A stretch of DNA of 64,000 nt, from contig JADGDG010000011.1 in assembly GCA_016744995.1 (NCBI GenBank), forward strand, positions 62,001 through 126,000, given 5' to 3'. The position numbers were made by a program, and so were the translations under genes. Shown piece after piece: positions 26,675 through 37,469 of this stretch. Origin of the DNA: Gammaproteobacteria bacterium (lineage in GTDB: Bacteria > Pseudomonadota > Gammaproteobacteria > GRL18). The first letter of the stretch is position 1; the number at the start of each line of letters is the position of its first letter. Under the pieces are notes generated by a model that saw nothing but the letters and a program-made list of their open reading frames with translations, did no database searches and was not told the origin of the DNA.

Positions 26675-27277
26675 ATTAATACTCAAGTTATTGACACGCA
26701 ATCACTTCGAAAAAATTTACGCCAACAGCGTTGCCTCCTTTCAGCAAGAGAGCAGCATCAACATGCAAAGCGTATATCCCAGCGCATAATTCATTCAAAA
26801 ATTTATCAACAGGCCAAATACATTGCACTGTATTTACCAGCTGATGGTGAAGTTGACCTATCCACATTGGTAAACAAATTACAGTCCAGCACAAAAAAAT
26901 GTTATTTACCGGTCATTTTATCCCGACAACAGGCAACTATGGCTTTTGCTCCCTATGGAGAGCACACTCGCATGAAGAAAAATTGCTTTGGTATTCTTGA
27001 ACCTGTATTCCAGAAAAAACAATTAAAAACAGCTAAACAGATCGATCTGATACTGGCCCCGCTGGTAGGCTTTGATGAGCTTGGGAATCGCATAGGAATG
27101 GGAGGAGGATTTTATGATCGGGCTTTAGCGCATTTAAAGTCTGCTAAGAACCGACCTTTAAAACCCAAATTTATTGGCATTGCACACGAACTGCAAAACG
27201 TCCAGAAACTCAAGTCATATGCCTGGGATATTACTCTGGATGCTATCGTCACAGAAAGACGCTTCAGCTATTTTTAG
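26675..27277 (+). CDS. 5-formyltetrahydrofolate cyclo-ligase, apparent ATT start
   Basis: Converts 5-formyl-THF to 5,10-methenyl-THF with ATP. The C-terminal signature GMGGGFYDRAL and DEL GNRIG-type block are clear. Reading back in frame, coherent family sequence (SLRKNLRQQRCLLSAREQ, YIALYLPADGEVDLSTLV) continues to a stop at 26666, yet no ATG or GTG exists, and the first TTG (26867) would delete about 64 essential residues. The ATT at 26675 lies six bases after GGTGA and gives a normal 200-residue protein; ATT 26690 is the alternative. Only infC and few other genes are known for ATT starts. Follows 6S RNA, as ygfA/fau does elsewhere. Confidence 0.85.
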   Translation: MNTQVIDTQSLRKNLRQQRCLLSAREQHQHAKRISQRIIHSKIYQQAKYIALYLPADGEVDLSTLVNKLQSSTKKCYLPVILSRQQATMAFAPYGEHTRMKKNCFGILEPVFQKKQLKTAKQIDLILAPLVGFDELGNRIGMGGGFYDRALAHLKSAKNRPLKPKFIGIAHELQNVQKLKSYAWDITLDAIVTERRFSYF

Positions 27278-27301
27278 CAATAGTGTTTTAGTATGGCTAA
27301 C

Positions 27302-27484
27302 CTATAAACCAAACGAAGTTAACCCTGTGATCAGCACACCTGCTAAAACAAAATAAGTTAGAACAACAACCGGATCACCTGTTCTTTTGCGTAACAGGGG
27401 TTTGCGTAATAACGGTTTACGAGCCAGGCGTTTACTGCCAAGACGACACAAACCCAAAGAAGCATTAGAACTGTATGCACTCAT
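27302..27484 (-). CDS. possible small membrane protein, unrecognised
   Basis: A 60-residue frame (MSAYSSNASLGLCRLGSKRL...) with a basic middle made of KPLLR repeats (15-bp DNA repeat) and a hydrophobic end (VVVLTYFVLAGVLITGLTSF) that could be a membrane helix. I do not recognise a family. The ribosome site is poor (GTGGG), and ATG 27496 is an alternative start. It may be real or chance. Confidence 0.3.
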   Translation of the reverse strand: MSAYSSNASLGLCRLGSKRLARKPLLRKPLLRKRTGDPVVVLTYFVLAGVLITGLTSFGL

Positions 27485-27515
27485 AAAAAAACCCACAAAA
27501 AAAAATTAAAACAAA

Positions 27516-27691
27516 GATATTTAGTAACTACTCAGCGTGTTTAGATTTTGCCCGAGTTCAAGGCATTTTCGCACGGAGAATGTGAGCATATAAGTATATG
27601 TGACCATTTCCAAGTGCCCCTTGTGGGTAGAGTACGAAAATAACGCAGAAATCGAGCAAAAGATGAATACGCTGAGTAGTTACGATATTTA
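27516..27691. mobile_element. 160-bp MITE-like element with 8-bp target duplication
   Basis: Element 27524-27683 begins GTAACTACTCAGCGTGT and ends ATACGCTGAGTAGTTAC, which are inverted repeats of 17 bases with two mismatches; inner parts are also partly palindromic (TTTTGCCCGAG with CTCG AGCAAAA-like). It is flanked on both sides by the same octamer GATATTTA (27516-27523 and 27684-27691), a target-site duplication. It has no coding capacity. GTAA ends and 8-bp duplications are described for IS66-family elements, so a non-autonomous derivative of such an element is possible. A one-ended relic lies at 49665-49685. Confidence 0.9.
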
Positions 27692-27811
27692 TTATTAGTA
27701 TGGATAGAAACTATCCCTAAATAGACACCATTCAGGGTATTCACCTACTACTAGTGGGTATATTGCCTACAATTAAATTTGAATGCAAGATATTTCCTAC
27801 ATTTATGTGAA

Positions 27812-29326
27812 TTATATCAAAAACTCTCTATAAGCAGGATTATTCGTCTCATCCCAATAATTGTATCCCAGATCATCCAGATACTTATGAAAGTTATCCA
27901 AATCATCGTCAGGTACTTGTATTCCCGCCAGTACACGTCCAAATGCCGCACCATGATTACGATAATGAAATAAACTGATGTTCCAGTTCTGTCCCATACC
28001 TTTAAGAAATCTCAGCAAAGCACCTGGTCTTTCTGGGAATTCAAAACGATAAAGATGCTCATTTTCTAATTCAGGTGCATGACCACCCACCATATGTCTC
28101 AAGTGCAGTTTTGCTAATTCGTTGTCACTAAAATCAATAACAGAATAACCTTTGTTAATGAGTGCATTAAAAAGAATTTCTTTCTCTTCCTCTGCATTAC
28201 TGGTCTTAACACCAACAAACACACGAGCCATATCCTCATGAGAATAGCGATAATTAAATTCAGTAATTCCCCGAGTACCTACAATTTTACAAAATTTCAA
28301 GAAACTGCCCGGCCGTTCATCAATCGTTGCCGAAAACAGAACTTCACGATGTTCACCCAATTCAGCACGTTCTGCAACATGGCGTAAACGATCAAAGTTA
28401 ATATTGGCACCACTATTAATCGCCACAAATGTTTTATTAACAGGCTGTTCATCCCGGATGTATTTTTTTAATCCCGCTACAGCTAATGCACCCGCAGGTT
28501 CAGTCACAGTTCGAGTGTCATCAAATATATCTTTTATTGCGGCACAGATTTCATCGGCTCCTACCAGGATGACATCATCAACACATTTTCGTGCCACCCG
28601 GAAAGTCTCTTCACCCACTTGCTTAACTGCAACACCATCCGCAAAAATACCCACCTGATCCAGAACCACACGCTCCTGTGCTTTTAACGCATGATATAAA
28701 GAGCCCGCATCATCCGGCTCAACACCAATAATTTTGATCTCAGGATAGAGGTATTTGATATAAGCGGAAATACCTGCAATCAACCCCCCGCCGCCAACGG
28801 GTACAAATATCGCATCCGGATCCTGCTCACACTGCTGCATGATTTCCATAGCAATCGTGCCTTGCCCGGCAATCACGTCAGGATCATCATAGGGGTGAAT
28901 AAAAGTTAAATTTTGAACCTGCTCCAGTTTTTTGGCATGCTGAAAGGCTTCATCATAACTATTACCATATAGCTCTACTTTTCCACCCAGACGTTTCACT
29001 GCGATTACTTTAATATCAGGTGTTGTTTTAGGCATTACAATTAATGCATCAAGACCCAATTTGTTGGCAGACAAAGCAACACCCTGGGCATGATTACCGG
29101 CAGATGCAGCAATCACACCCCGATCTTTTTCTTCCTGAGTCAACTGCACCATTTTATTGTAGGCACCGCGAAGCTTAAACGAAAAAACAGGTTGCAGATC
29201 TTCCCTTTTTAGCAGGATCTGATTGCCCGTTCTCAGTGATAAGTTTACCGCAGGATCCAGCGGCACCTTATCAACGATGTCATAAACCCGAGCTTTAAGT
29301 ATCTTTTTTACATAACTTTCTAACAT
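27812..29326 (-). CDS. ilvA: threonine ammonia-lyase, biosynthetic
   Basis: PLP enzyme deaminating threonine to 2-oxobutanoate for isoleucine synthesis. The 504-residue protein has the PLP lysine Lys51 in FSFKLRGAYNKM, the phosphate-binding VPVGGGGLIAGI, and two C-terminal regulatory ACT-like domains (from about residue 320), the layout of the isoleucine-inhibited form. Divergent from rpiA, as in some gammaproteobacteria. Confidence 0.96.
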   Translation of the reverse strand: MLESYVKKILKARVYDIVDKVPLDPAVNLSLRTGNQILLKREDLQPVFSFKLRGAYNKMVQLTQEEKDRGVIAASAGNHAQGVALSANKLGLDALIVMPKTTPDIKVIAVKRLGGKVELYGNSYDEAFQHAKKLEQVQNLTFIHPYDDPDVIAGQGTIAMEIMQQCEQDPDAIFVPVGGGGLIAGISAYIKYLYPEIKIIGVEPDDAGSLYHALKAQERVVLDQVGIFADGVAVKQVGEETFRVARKCVDDVILVGADEICAAIKDIFDDTRTVTEPAGALAVAGLKKYIRDEQPVNKTFVAINSGANINFDRLRHVAERAELGEHREVLFSATIDERPGSFLKFCKIVGTRGITEFNYRYSHEDMARVFVGVKTSNAEEEKEILFNALINKGYSVIDFSDNELAKLHLRHMVGGHAPELENEHLYRFEFPERPGALLRFLKGMGQNWNISLFHYRNHGAAFGRVLAGIQVPDDDLDNFHKYLDDLGYNYWDETNNPAYREFLI

Positions 29327-29458
29327 AGTTGCTAAGTTACCAATATTTTGAATTGTTGTCTAATAAAATATAACAGGTTAAACATAAAAATAATCTTCTG
29401 CCATTTGACTCTGACCCCTTCCACGAAGGATAATATCATCAAAATTCAGGAGAAAAAA

Positions 29459-30115
29459 ATGAACCAAGATGAAATGAAACTGGCTGTCGCACAGGCGGCA
29501 ATCGAACATGTTGTGAGCGACACAATTATTGGTGTCGGCACCGGCTCCACCGCCAACTTTTTTATTGATGAACTGGCAAAAATAAAACATAAAATTAATG
29601 GCGCTGTTGCCAGCTCAGAAGCTACTGCAAAACGCTTACGTGGACACGGCATTGAAGTCTTTGATTTAAATTCTGTCAGTGACATGTCTGTTTATATTGA
29701 TGGTGCCGATGAGACAAATAAAGCCTTTCATCTAATTAAGGGCGGCGGTGGTGCACTGACCCGTGAAAAAATTGTTGCCGCAGTTGCTGATAAATTTGTC
29801 TGCATCGTCGATGAGACAAAACTCGTCAGCTACATGGGTAAATTTCCCCTGCCGGTAGAAGTCATCCCCATGGCACGCAGTTATGTTGCCCGTGAAATTG
29901 TTAAGCTCGGTGGTGAACCCGTTTTGCGTGAAGGCTTTACCACAGACAACGGCAATGTCATTCTGGATATACACGGCATGGAAATAATGGAGCCCGTTAA
30001 ACTGGAAGAACAATTAAACGCCATCGTTGGTGTTGTCACCAATGGTTTATTTGCACAACGTCCTGCTGACGTACTTCTGGTCGGCACACCTGATGGCGTC
30101 AAAGAAGGATTTTAG
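29459..30115 (+). CDS. rpiA: ribose-5-phosphate isomerase A
   Basis: Interconverts ribose-5-phosphate and ribulose-5-phosphate. From ATG 29459, with AGGAG eight bases before, the protein has 218 residues, almost the E. coli length. Motifs [40 protein letters not shown] and the catalytic Asp/Glu/Lys sets ([10 protein letters not shown]) are intact. The frame is open upstream to 29348 but that part is not conserved. Confidence 0.96.
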   Translation: MNQDEMKLAVAQAAIEHVVSDTIIGVGTGSTANFFIDELAKIKHKINGAVASSEATAKRLRGHGIEVFDLNSVSDMSVYIDGADETNKAFHLIKGGGGALTREKIVAAVADKFVCIVDETKLVSYMGKFPLPVEVIPMARSYVAREIVKLGGEPVLREGFTTDNGNVILDIHGMEIMEPVKLEEQLNAIVGVVTNGLFAQRPADVLLVGTPDGVKEGF

Positions 30116-30123
30116 AGAGAAAA

Positions 30124-30270
30124 GAAAGTCTGTAGTCGGTTGTCTGTAGTCGAAAGCAAGAGACAAAAAGCACGTCAATTCAGCTGTTGAAAAGCTGAAC
30201 TGTTTTGCCTAAAGCGTCTACTATTTGGTTGATTTTTCTTTCGACTACAGACAACCGACTACCGACTTTC
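30124..30270. repeat. 147-bp inverted repeat between convergent genes
   Basis: Arms of about 33 bases (30124-30156 and 30238-30270) containing GTAGTCGGTTGTCTGTAGTC, differing at two or three positions, around an 81-base centre with its own hairpin TTCAGCTGTTGAAAAGCTGAA-like. It may fold into a long stem and serve as a terminator for rpiA and the FAD gene. A related element is at 37470-37595. Confidence 0.85.
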
Positions 30271-30272
30271 TC

Positions 30273-33200
30273 TTACAATAACACCCTCTCTATCCCATCT
30301 TTCTTAACGGTTTCGATGAACTCTTTTTGCCAATTATCCCCGAGTATCTTCTGACACAGCTCCACCACGATATACTCTGCGGTCATTCCCGTTTCTCCAC
30401 GGTAACGGTTTAAGCCCTGCTGGCAGGCCGGACAGGTTGTGACCAGTTTGATTTCTTTGTGCTGGGGGTCAGTGGTCTCATCACAGGTGATCATACCATT
30501 GATGTTTTTATTCAACTCTTCCTGTTTACGATATCTTAATTGTGACGAGATGTCTGGTCTTGAAACAGCCAGTGTACCCGACTCACCACAACAACGATCA
30601 GACAACACTACATTATCACCCAAAATTGATTTTGCCACACTCAGGGGCTGTTGTGTTTTTATGGGTGTATGACAGGGATCATGGTAGATATAACCACCTG
30701 CCTGGCTATCGGCATCAAGGGTATAGCCTTTTTCTGCCAGATACTCATGAATATCCAATAACCGGCAATCCGGAAAAATTTTCTGGAATTGATAATGTAA
30801 GAGTTGATCCATACAGGTGCCGCAAGAAACCAGAACTGTTTTAATATCCATGTAATTCAAGGTATTGGCAATACGGTGGAATAAGACCTGATTTTCAGTT
30901 GAAATAGCCTGTCCTTTTGCTTCTTCACCACCTGCCGTTTGCGGGTAACCACAGCAGAGGTAACCTGGAGGTAAGACAGTCTGTGCGCCCGAATGATACA
31001 GCATCGCTAATGTTGCCATACCAATCTGACTGTACAATCGCTCTGAACCACAGCCTGGGAAATAAAAGACTGCGTCAGAGTCTTCAACTGAGTGAGAGTC
31101 CTCAACTGGGTGAGAGCCTTCAGCTAATTGAGAGTCCCCAACTGGACGAGAGCTTTCAGCCAATTGAGAGTCTTCAACCAAGCCAGAGCTATCAATTGAG
31201 TTAGTCTTATTATTGACTTTATCAAGATCTCTTAAAATAGGAATTGTCGTGGCGTCTTCAACTCCAAGTAATTGCCGCATCGGCTGAGAAGGAATATCTG
31301 CCGGCATGGGTTTTTTAACAAAATTAATCACCTGCTCTTTGACCGGCATTTTTCCATAAGTCGTATGAGGTTGCTTATTACCGGCAAATAATCCAACTCT
31401 CTTTGCCAACTCATGGCCCAGACGCTGGCCTTTATAAGACCATTCAATCATGACTTTGCGCATTAGCTTAATAACTGCGGGATCAGTGACATTAAGAAAT
31501 GCCATGGCCACTTTATTCATTAATGAAAAGCGTTTTTGTTTACGATTGCGCAAAATAGTACGCATATGAATCGAAACATCACCAAAATCAATATTCACCG
31601 GGCAAGGGTTAAAACACTTATGGCAGACAGTACAATGATCCGCCACATCATTCATTTCATCAAAATGACGTAAAGAGATGCCTCTACGAGTTTGTTCTTC
31701 GTAGAGAAAAGCTTCCATAATAAGGCCCGTACCAAGGATTTTATTACGCGGAGAATAAAGTAGGTTAGCTCTTGGAATATGAGTACTGCACACAGGTTTG
31801 CACTTGCCACAGCGCAAACAATCTTTAATTTCATTATTTAAAGAACCCAGCTCACTGGCTTCCAGAATCAATGCTTCCTGCTGTAACAATTGCAAAGAAG
31901 GCGTATAGGCGTTTTCCAGTCCAGAATTTGCCATAAGCTTTCCTGGATTAAAATAATTATTGGGGTCTACCTGTTCTTTATAGCTTTTAAAAGCTGACAA
32001 AATATCATCACTGAGAAATCTCAGCTTGGTAATGCCAATACCATGCTCACCTGAAATAACTCCGCCAAGAGACTCAGCCAGAGCCATAATTTCTTCCACC
32101 ACTTTATCTGCGGTTTGCAGCATCTCATAATCATTTGAATGAACCGGGATATTGGTATGGACATTACCATCACCCGCATGCATGTGCGTGGCAACAAATA
32201 AACGTCCCGGCCGAATATCAGCATGGATCTGATCCAGATGTTCATTGACACCTGAAAGATTAAGCCCACTGAACAGTTTTTTGATCGGTTTTTCCACTTC
32301 ATCTCGATAGGAAACCCGAAGAATTCTTTTTTGTAATAACTCAAAAAAAGTCATCTGTTTTGAGGTATTATCTTCTATCAAATGAGCAGTTTTAATTTGC
32401 TCACTCAATTGTTGAGCAGGTGTATCAAGTTCTTCTAATAGTGTATTCCATCGTTTTTGAATACTCACTGTTAACTTTAGTGCGGCTGTTTTTTTATCCT
32501 GAACAATGTGATCTGCTTCTTCAGAGCCTTCGAATTCGGGGTTTTTTGATATTATTTTCAGATCAGAATGTAAGTATTTATCAACTGCTTTAACAATTTT
32601 AAGTTTATTTTTAATCGAGTGAATAATATTGATGCGCTCAATACCCAGAGTATATTCTGCCAGTCGATCCAGTGGGATCACCACATCCTCATTCACCTTA
32701 AACGCATTGGTATGTGAGGCAATTGCCGCCGTTCTTGCCCTATCCAACCAGAAATATTTTCTGGCTTCCGGACTAACCGCAATAAAACCTTCAGCATCAC
32801 GTGCATTGGCCAGCTCAACAATTTTTGCCGCCGCCTGAATCACTACTGCTTCATCATCCGCAGCAATATCGGCCAGTAAAACCATTTTTGGCAACTCCGA
32901 ACGGGGCGATTTGGTCGAGTAACCAACCGCTTTAATATAACGTTCATCCAGATGTTCAAGACCAGCCAGAACAACACCTGTCTGAGTTTTAAGGTAATCA
33001 ATGGTTTCAACAATCGCTGGAACTGAGTTGCCCATATCTGAACCAAAAAATTCCATACAGACTGTTCGAATATGTTTTGGCATCGTATGCAGAATAAATA
33101 CCGCAGAGGTAACTATCCCGTCACAGCCTTCTTTTTGAACACCCGGTAAACCACCTAAAAATTTATTAGTAACATCTTTACCCAGACCCTGTTTACGCAA

Positions 33201-34301
33201 GTCTTTGCCAGGGATCTCAAGTATTGTTTCTGACTCTATGTCTTTATTATTTTTTGCCAGACGGGTAATTTTAAAACGAGCAACTTCTACTTCATGGATT
33301 TTACCCAGATTATGATCCAGACGCTCAATAAGCAGCCAGCGAGCATCTGGTGTAACCATTTTCCAGGAAAGTAGATTATCCAGTGTGGTGCCCCACATAA
33401 CCGCTTTTTTCCCTCCAGCATTCATGGCAATATTACCACCAATACAGGAAGCATCCTGAGAGGTCGGATCAACGGCAAAAACAAAACCCTGTTCATCAGC
33501 TATATCAGAAACCCGTCTTGTTACAACACCTGCTCCTGCTGCTGCTGTCGGCACCTGAACTTCAGTTGTTTCTCTTTGTCCATTAATCCGGCAAGTGAGG
33601 CTCTGTTGAATTACCTTGCCAAGCAAATCCAGCTTTTCTGTATTAATAACGACGGAATTAGCCGTAAGCGGTACAGCTCCCCCCGTGTAACCCGTGCCGC
33701 CTCCGCGAGGAATGATGGCCAGACCTAAATCGATACAACCCTGAACCAGAGCCTGAACTTCTTCTTCTGTATCGGGCGTGAGCACCACAAATGGAAATTC
33801 TACACGCCAGTCACTGGCATCAGTAACATGACTTACCCTGGAAAGTCCATCAAAGCAGATATTATCTTTGCGGGTTAATTTAACAAGTTTTTTATAGACT
33901 TTACGTCGCTGAATCTCACTCTCTATTAACCAGCCATTAAATTCATGAACGGCTTTTTCAGCACTGGATAAAAGCTCAAGAACTAATTCATTACCATCAG
34001 CACGCAATCTGATTTGAGTTAAACGATGATTTAGAGCCTCAAACAGTGCATCCCGGCGTTTAGGATTTTCGATGAGATCATCTTCAATAAATGGATTTCT
34101 TGAAACAACCCAGATATCACCAAGCACTTCAAATAACATTCTGGCCGAACGGCCAGTGACTCTCTTAGAGCGTAAAGTATTCAAAACATCCCAGGCTTTT
34201 TCACCTAAAAATCGAATAATTATTTCACGATCAGAAAAAGACGTGTAATTATAGGGAATTTCACGAATATTGGTCAAAACAGTCGAACTTAAATCATTCA
34301 T
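30273..34301 (-). CDS. large FAD/Fe-S dehydrogenase (DUF3683, FAD_binding_4, 4Fe-4S, CCG domains)
   Basis: A 1342-residue fusion. Order: N-terminal DUF3683-like region (about 1-160); FAD-binding domain of the VAO/GlpC-lactate type ([14 protein letters not shown] and [14 protein letters not shown] near 170-215); FAD-oxidase C-terminal domain with [16 protein letters not shown] and [10 protein letters not shown]; two 4Fe-4S motifs [11 protein letters not shown] near residue 828 and [12 protein letters not shown]; and two CCG modules ending [12 protein letters not shown] and [13 protein letters not shown]. The make-up resembles D-lactate or 2-hydroxyacid dehydrogenases that feed quinones, but the substrate is unknown. 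A linker at about 1034-1075 is built from 18-bp repeats (31076-31201). Confidence 0.85.
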   Translation of the reverse strand: MNDLSSTVLTNIREIPYNYTSFSDREIIIRFLGEKAWDVLNTLRSKRVTGRSARMLFEVLGDIWVVSRNPFIEDDLIENPKRRDALFEALNHRLTQIRLRADGNELVLELLSSAEKAVHEFNGWLIESEIQRRKVYKKLVKLTRKDNICFDGLSRVSHVTDASDWRVEFPFVVLTPDTEEEVQALVQGCIDLGLAIIPRGGGTGYTGGAVPLTANSVVINTEKLDLLGKVIQQSLTCRINGQRETTEVQVPTAAAGAGVVTRRVSDIADEQGFVFAVDPTSQDASCIGGNIAMNAGGKKAVMWGTTLDNLLSWKMVTPDARWLLIERLDHNLGKIHEVEVARFKITRLAKNNKDIESETILEIPGKDLRKQGLGKDVTNKFLGGLPGVQKEGCDGIVTSAVFILHTMPKHIRTVCMEFFGSDMGNSVPAIVETIDYLKTQTGVVLAGLEHLDERYIKAVGYSTKSPRSELPKMVLLADIAADDEAVVIQAAAKIVELANARDAEGFIAVSPEARKYFWLDRARTAAIASHTNAFKVNEDVVIPLDRLAEYTLGIERINIIHSIKNKLKIVKAVDKYLHSDLKIISKNPEFEGSEEADHIVQDKKTAALKLTVSIQKRWNTLLEELDTPAQQLSEQIKTAHLIEDNTSKQMTFFELLQKRILRVSYRDEVEKPIKKLFSGLNLSGVNEHLDQIHADIRPGRLFVATHMHAGDGNVHTNIPVHSNDYEMLQTADKVVEEIMALAESLGGVISGEHGIGITKLRFLSDDILSAFKSYKEQVDPNNYFNPGKLMANSGLENAYTPSLQLLQQEALILEASELGSLNNEIKDCLRCGKCKPVCSTHIPRANLLYSPRNKILGTGLIMEAFLYEEQTRRGISLRHFDEMNDVADHCTVCHKCFNPCPVNIDFGDVSIHMRTILRNRKQKRFSLMNKVAMAFLNVTDPAVIKLMRKVMIEWSYKGQRLGHELAKRVGLFAGNKQPHTTYGKMPVKEQVINFVKKPMPADIPSQPMRQLLGVEDATTIPILRDLDKVNNKTNSIDSSGLVEDSQLAESSRPVGDSQLAEGSHPVEDSHSVEDSDAVFYFPGCGSERLYSQIGMATLAMLYHSGAQTVLPPGYLCCGYPQTAGGEEAKGQAISTENQVLFHRIANTLNYMDIKTVLVSCGTCMDQLLHYQFQKIFPDCRLLDIHEYLAEKGYTLDADSQAGGYIYHDPCHTPIKTQQPLSVAKSILGDNVVLSDRCCGESGTLAVSRPDISSQLRYRKQEELNKNINGMITCDETTDPQHKEIKLVTTCPACQQGLNRYRGETGMTAEYIVVELCQKILGDNWQKEFIETVKKDGIERVLL
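31076..31201 (+). repeat. 18-bp tandem repeats (7 units) inside the FAD/Fe-S dehydrogenase gene
   Basis: Seven consecutive units of the type GAGAGTCCTCAACTGGGT, each 18 bases. The plus-strand reading ESPQLG matches the shadow frame of the repeats in fbpB. The gene itself reads the other strand and yields DSQLAE-type hexapeptides in a linker. Confidence 0.88.
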
Positions 34302-34532
34302 TAGGCAAACTTGAGAGTAGTGAAAAAGTACAGTAATTGTATCAATTATACAGACAAAAGAAAAAGGATAGAATATGTGGTGATTATCAATCAGAACAAA
34401 GTAATTGGATTTGCAGCTTGACCCCCAATACCTTTCCGAACTGCTTTTTTCTGATTTTATTTTTTTTTATGATCAGAAAAGAATCAGGATCTTATTTCTA
34501 TTGTTAATGACATTAGCTCTGTACACATGAAC

Positions 34533-34567
34533 AAAAAAAGGCAGTTACTTTCGTAACTGCCTTTTTT
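34533..34567 (-). terminator. porin terminator
   Basis: Stem GGCAGTTAC/GTAACTGCC (34540-34548 with 34553-34561) with A7 on the left and T6 on the right. It ends porin transcription on the minus strand. Confidence 0.88.
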
Positions 34568-34627
34568 ATTTCTAATCTTTATTATTAATTTATAAAAACT
34601 AATAATAAAGTTCTTACCGGAGTAAGC

Positions 34628-35671
34628 TTAGAACTTGTGGATGATACCAACAGAGAAAGCATTTGCTTTTTCATCGCCTATACCTAAACCACGGCCTTCA
34701 CTATCATGTCCACCACCCCAAGAAGTGCTGGTTGAACCAGTGTCGTTGTCTGTTGATGCATATGCAGCATAAACTGTAGTACGCTTAGACATTTTGTGGT
34801 CTAAACCAATTACCCACATATCAGCACCATCATCATTAGCACTTGAAGTTTCATCACGATCGGCATACTGGAACTTGATAACGTTGTTGCCCATTGTGTA
34901 AGAAGCACCTAATGACCAGATATCAGTGTCATCACCATTAACACCAGATACGTCAGAGATATCAGCATAAGAAGCTAATACTTTGAAATCACCAAACTTG
35001 TAAGAACCACCAATTTTGAGGTTCTTCTGGTTTTCAGTACCACCAGTGATGCCTTCGCTATAATCACTATAACCTAAAGCAAGAAGCATTGGGCCATTGT
35101 TATAGATAGCATTGAAAGACCATGCATCGCTATCATCAGTTGCACCATCAGGTCCGCCTGGGTGAGAAATAACATAAGCAATAGTTGAACTGAAGCCATT
35201 CATGTTAGGAGTAACATAAGCGATAACGTTGTTAGCACGAGCATCCATTGCACCAACATTCAGGTTACGGGTATCACCAATTCTGTCGCCAAATAAGTCA
35301 AGTTTACGACCAACACTCTTATAAGGAGTATCCCATTTACCAGCTAGAGCAGTACCCCAGTCGCCAGATAATGTGATAGCACGATTACGTTCAGTAAGGC
35401 TACTGCCGTCACCGTCCATATCTACGCCCCACTCAATTAAGTAACCGACTTTCATGCCGTTACCTAGATCTTCAGAGCCTTTAACACCGATGCGTGAAGA
35501 GTTAGAGTTCAATGACCACTCGTCATATTTGTTACCAGCAGAGCTAGAACCATTGTTGTCTTTGTTGTCTACAGATGTATGAATTTGACCATATAGAGTT
35601 GGTCCAGAAGCAATAGCCATCGCAGGAGCGATAACGGCAGCAGCTACAGCAGCAGCAATTAGTTTTTTCAT
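34628..35671 (-). CDS. outer membrane porin
   Basis: General diffusion porin of the Gram-negative trimeric family, 347 residues. Signal peptide MKKLIAAAVAAAVIAPAMAIAS, then TLYGQIHTSVDN, internal GSEDLGNGMKVGYLIEWG and a C-terminal strand ending in phenylalanine (FSVGIIHKF), the outer-membrane assembly signal. Preceded by AAGGAAATTAATA; monocistronic with its own terminator. Codon use looks more biased than in neighbours, fitting high expression. Confidence 0.95.
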   Translation of the reverse strand: MKKLIAAAVAAAVIAPAMAIASGPTLYGQIHTSVDNKDNNGSSSAGNKYDEWSLNSNSSRIGVKGSEDLGNGMKVGYLIEWGVDMDGDGSSLTERNRAITLSGDWGTALAGKWDTPYKSVGRKLDLFGDRIGDTRNLNVGAMDARANNVIAYVTPNMNGFSSTIAYVISHPGGPDGATDDSDAWSFNAIYNNGPMLLALGYSDYSEGITGGTENQKNLKIGGSYKFGDFKVLASYADISDVSGVNGDDTDIWSLGASYTMGNNVIKFQYADRDETSSANDDGADMWVIGLDHKMSKRTTVYAAYASTDNDTGSTSTSWGGGHDSEGRGLGIGDEKANAFSVGIIHKF

Positions 35672-36061
35672 TATTAATTTCCTTAATATTATTTAAGATG
35701 TAAATCTTTTGTTCTTTGCTCCAAAAAAGTGTTTCAAAGAAAGAATTTATCACTTTTATGTCACAATGTTTCACTGACAGGTATCAGTTTAATCCTTTTT
35801 ATCTGAAATGCAACACTTATCTTTCAAAAAAACGACATTTTTTAATTTGTATTAAAAAACATGTTGTTTTAGTACCACAAAACAACAAAAAACAAAACTT
35901 AAAAGCATATTTCAATAACTTAATGATACTTCATCAGAAAATAAATTAACTTATTTAATCTTTATCGGTGTTGTTTTAGAACAACATTAAAAAAATAATG
36001 GTAGTTATGCTCAGCAGAATCAAAGAACTTAAAATATTCATTTATTGCTCTCTAAAGCAAT
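35672..36061. other. AT-rich porin promoter region
   Basis: About 390 AT-rich bases with many A/T runs between the porin start and the rpsI terminator. It should hold the porin promoter and regulatory sites. Short frames here lack family features. I see no RNA gene. Confidence 0.5.
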
Positions 36062-36098
36062 AAAAAAAGCCCTGTCGATTTCTCGGCAGGGCTTTTTT
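36062..36098 (-). terminator. rplM-rpsI operon terminator
   Basis: Stem AGCCCTG.CGA/TCGGCAGGGCT flanked by A7 and T7, about 36 bases after the rpsI stop. Confidence 0.9.
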
Positions 36099-36133
36099 TA
36101 TATCGAAAACTGAATAAACAGCTTTCAGTACTT

Positions 36134-36523
36134 TTAACGTTTTGAGTATTGTGGACGTTTACGTGCTTTATGCAGACCGATTTTCTTACGTTCGACCTGA
36201 CGAGCATCACGTGTCACGAATCCAGCTTTACGTAGTGCTGGGCGTAAAGCTTCATCATATTCAATCAGTGCACGAGTAATACCGTGACGAATTGCACCTG
36301 CCTGACCGGTGTTGCCACCACCATTGACATTAACTTTGATATCAAATTTTTCCAGCAGCTCAGTAAGTTCTAATGGTTGACGAACTACCATTCTGGAAGT
36401 TTCACGGCCGAAGAATACTTCGATGGGGCGATTATTAATAGTAATTTCGCCTTTTCCTGGACGCAAATAAACGCGTGCAGATGAGCTTTTACGGCGACCT
36501 GTTGCATAATATTGTGTAGTCAT
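36134..36523 (-). CDS. rpsI: 30S ribosomal protein S9
   Basis: 129 residues, full length. Start [22 protein letters not shown] and the C-terminal [17 protein letters not shown] that reaches into the P site are conserved. Second gene of the rplM-rpsI operon. Confidence 0.98.
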   Translation of the reverse strand: MTTQYYATGRRKSSSARVYLRPGKGEITINNRPIEVFFGRETSRMVVRQPLELTELLEKFDIKVNVNGGGNTGQAGAIRHGITRALIEYDEALRPALRKAGFVTRDARQVERKKIGLHKARKRPQYSKR

Positions 36524-36588
36524 AATTTATCCTGTTGTTCTACTCTACTATTAGTAAGAGCATTTTAGTAAGAGCATTTAGTCGTCGA

Positions 36589-37017
36589 TTAAAGTTCGAG
36601 AGTCTTTGGTTGCTGAGCAGTATGAGGATGCTCACTGCCGGCATAGACTTTCATTTTTTTATACATAGCACGACCTAAAGGATTCTTAGGCAACATACCT
36701 TTGACTGCTTTTTCAATCACACGCTCAGGTGCTTTTTCAATCAACTTTTCAAAACTGATAGTTTTTAGATTACCAACATAACCAGTATGGTGATGGTACA
36801 TCTTACCCGTTCTTTTGTTACCAGTGACATGAACTTTTTCAGCATTGATTACAACGATGTAGTCACCGGTATCAACGTGTGGTGTGTATTCTGGTTTATG
36901 TTTACCACGAAGACGTCTGGCAATTTCTGTTGACAGACGACCCAGGGTTTTGTTTTCAGCATCAACGATATACCAGTCACGTTCAACAGTTTCTGGTTTC
37001 GCACTATATGTCTTCAT
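36589..37017 (-). CDS. rplM: 50S ribosomal protein L13
   Basis: 142 residues, of standard length: [39 protein letters not shown] and [25 protein letters not shown]. First gene of the operon with rpsI 65 bases downstream. Confidence 0.98.
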   Translation of the reverse strand: MKTYSAKPETVERDWYIVDAENKTLGRLSTEIARRLRGKHKPEYTPHVDTGDYIVVINAEKVHVTGNKRTGKMYHHHTGYVGNLKTISFEKLIEKAPERVIEKAVKGMLPKNPLGRAMYKKMKVYAGSEHPHTAQQPKTLEL

Positions 37018-37260
37018 TGTTACAGCGCCTGTATATTAAAATTTTGTTTATTCAACATAAGCATTCCTGTTTATTATTCTCTTTGCAATATGAACTTAAT
37101 TAAAGTTATTACAAAAGAAGAAGAAACACTTGTGTTTCAAAGAGCCCGAGATTATACATGAGTTTTAATCATTAAAGAAGTATTTTTTAAAATTAATCAG
37201 GATTGTTTTATTTGTTGTATTAATCAGGATTTTAGCAAGAGAATGAGTAATAAAAAATAA

Positions 37261-37291
37261 GGCGCAACCAAGGGGGGGGGGGAGCTGCGCC
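37261..37291 (-). terminator. hairpin with an 11-G/C loop tract, possible terminator
   Basis: GGCGCA (37261-37266) pairs with TGCGCC (37286-37291); the loop holds eleven consecutive G (37272-37282). On the minus strand TTATTTTTTA follows, so it may end leftward transcripts coming from the ferredoxin gene. Confidence 0.45.
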
Positions 37292-37469
37292 GTTATAAAA
37301 ACCACCAAAGGAGGATGGAGGTATAAAATAACTGCTGTCACTTCATGTGAACAGTAATCAGTTGAATAATAATATACTAATACAGCCTGTCTTTGTCAAT
37401 AGCCTGATTTAAATTAAGCTTAAAAATGTTAACTGTTTATCAGTTTTTTCTGACATTAGTGGCGAAAAG

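Noticed and set aside
27541-27744. 67-residue minus-strand frame
   Set aside because: It lies inside and across the end of the MITE-like element and has no ribosome site or family features.
29348-29458. Upstream extension of rpiA
   Set aside because: AGGAG and the conserved RpiA start support ATG 29459; the upstream residues are not conserved and overlap the ilvA promoter.
31076-31201. CRISPR-like array
   Set aside because: Units are 18 bases head to tail without spacers and lie inside a coding gene; no cas genes are near.
37303-37330. Strong ribosome-site-like AAAGGAGG on the plus strand
   Set aside because: No start codon with an open frame follows within a sensible distance.
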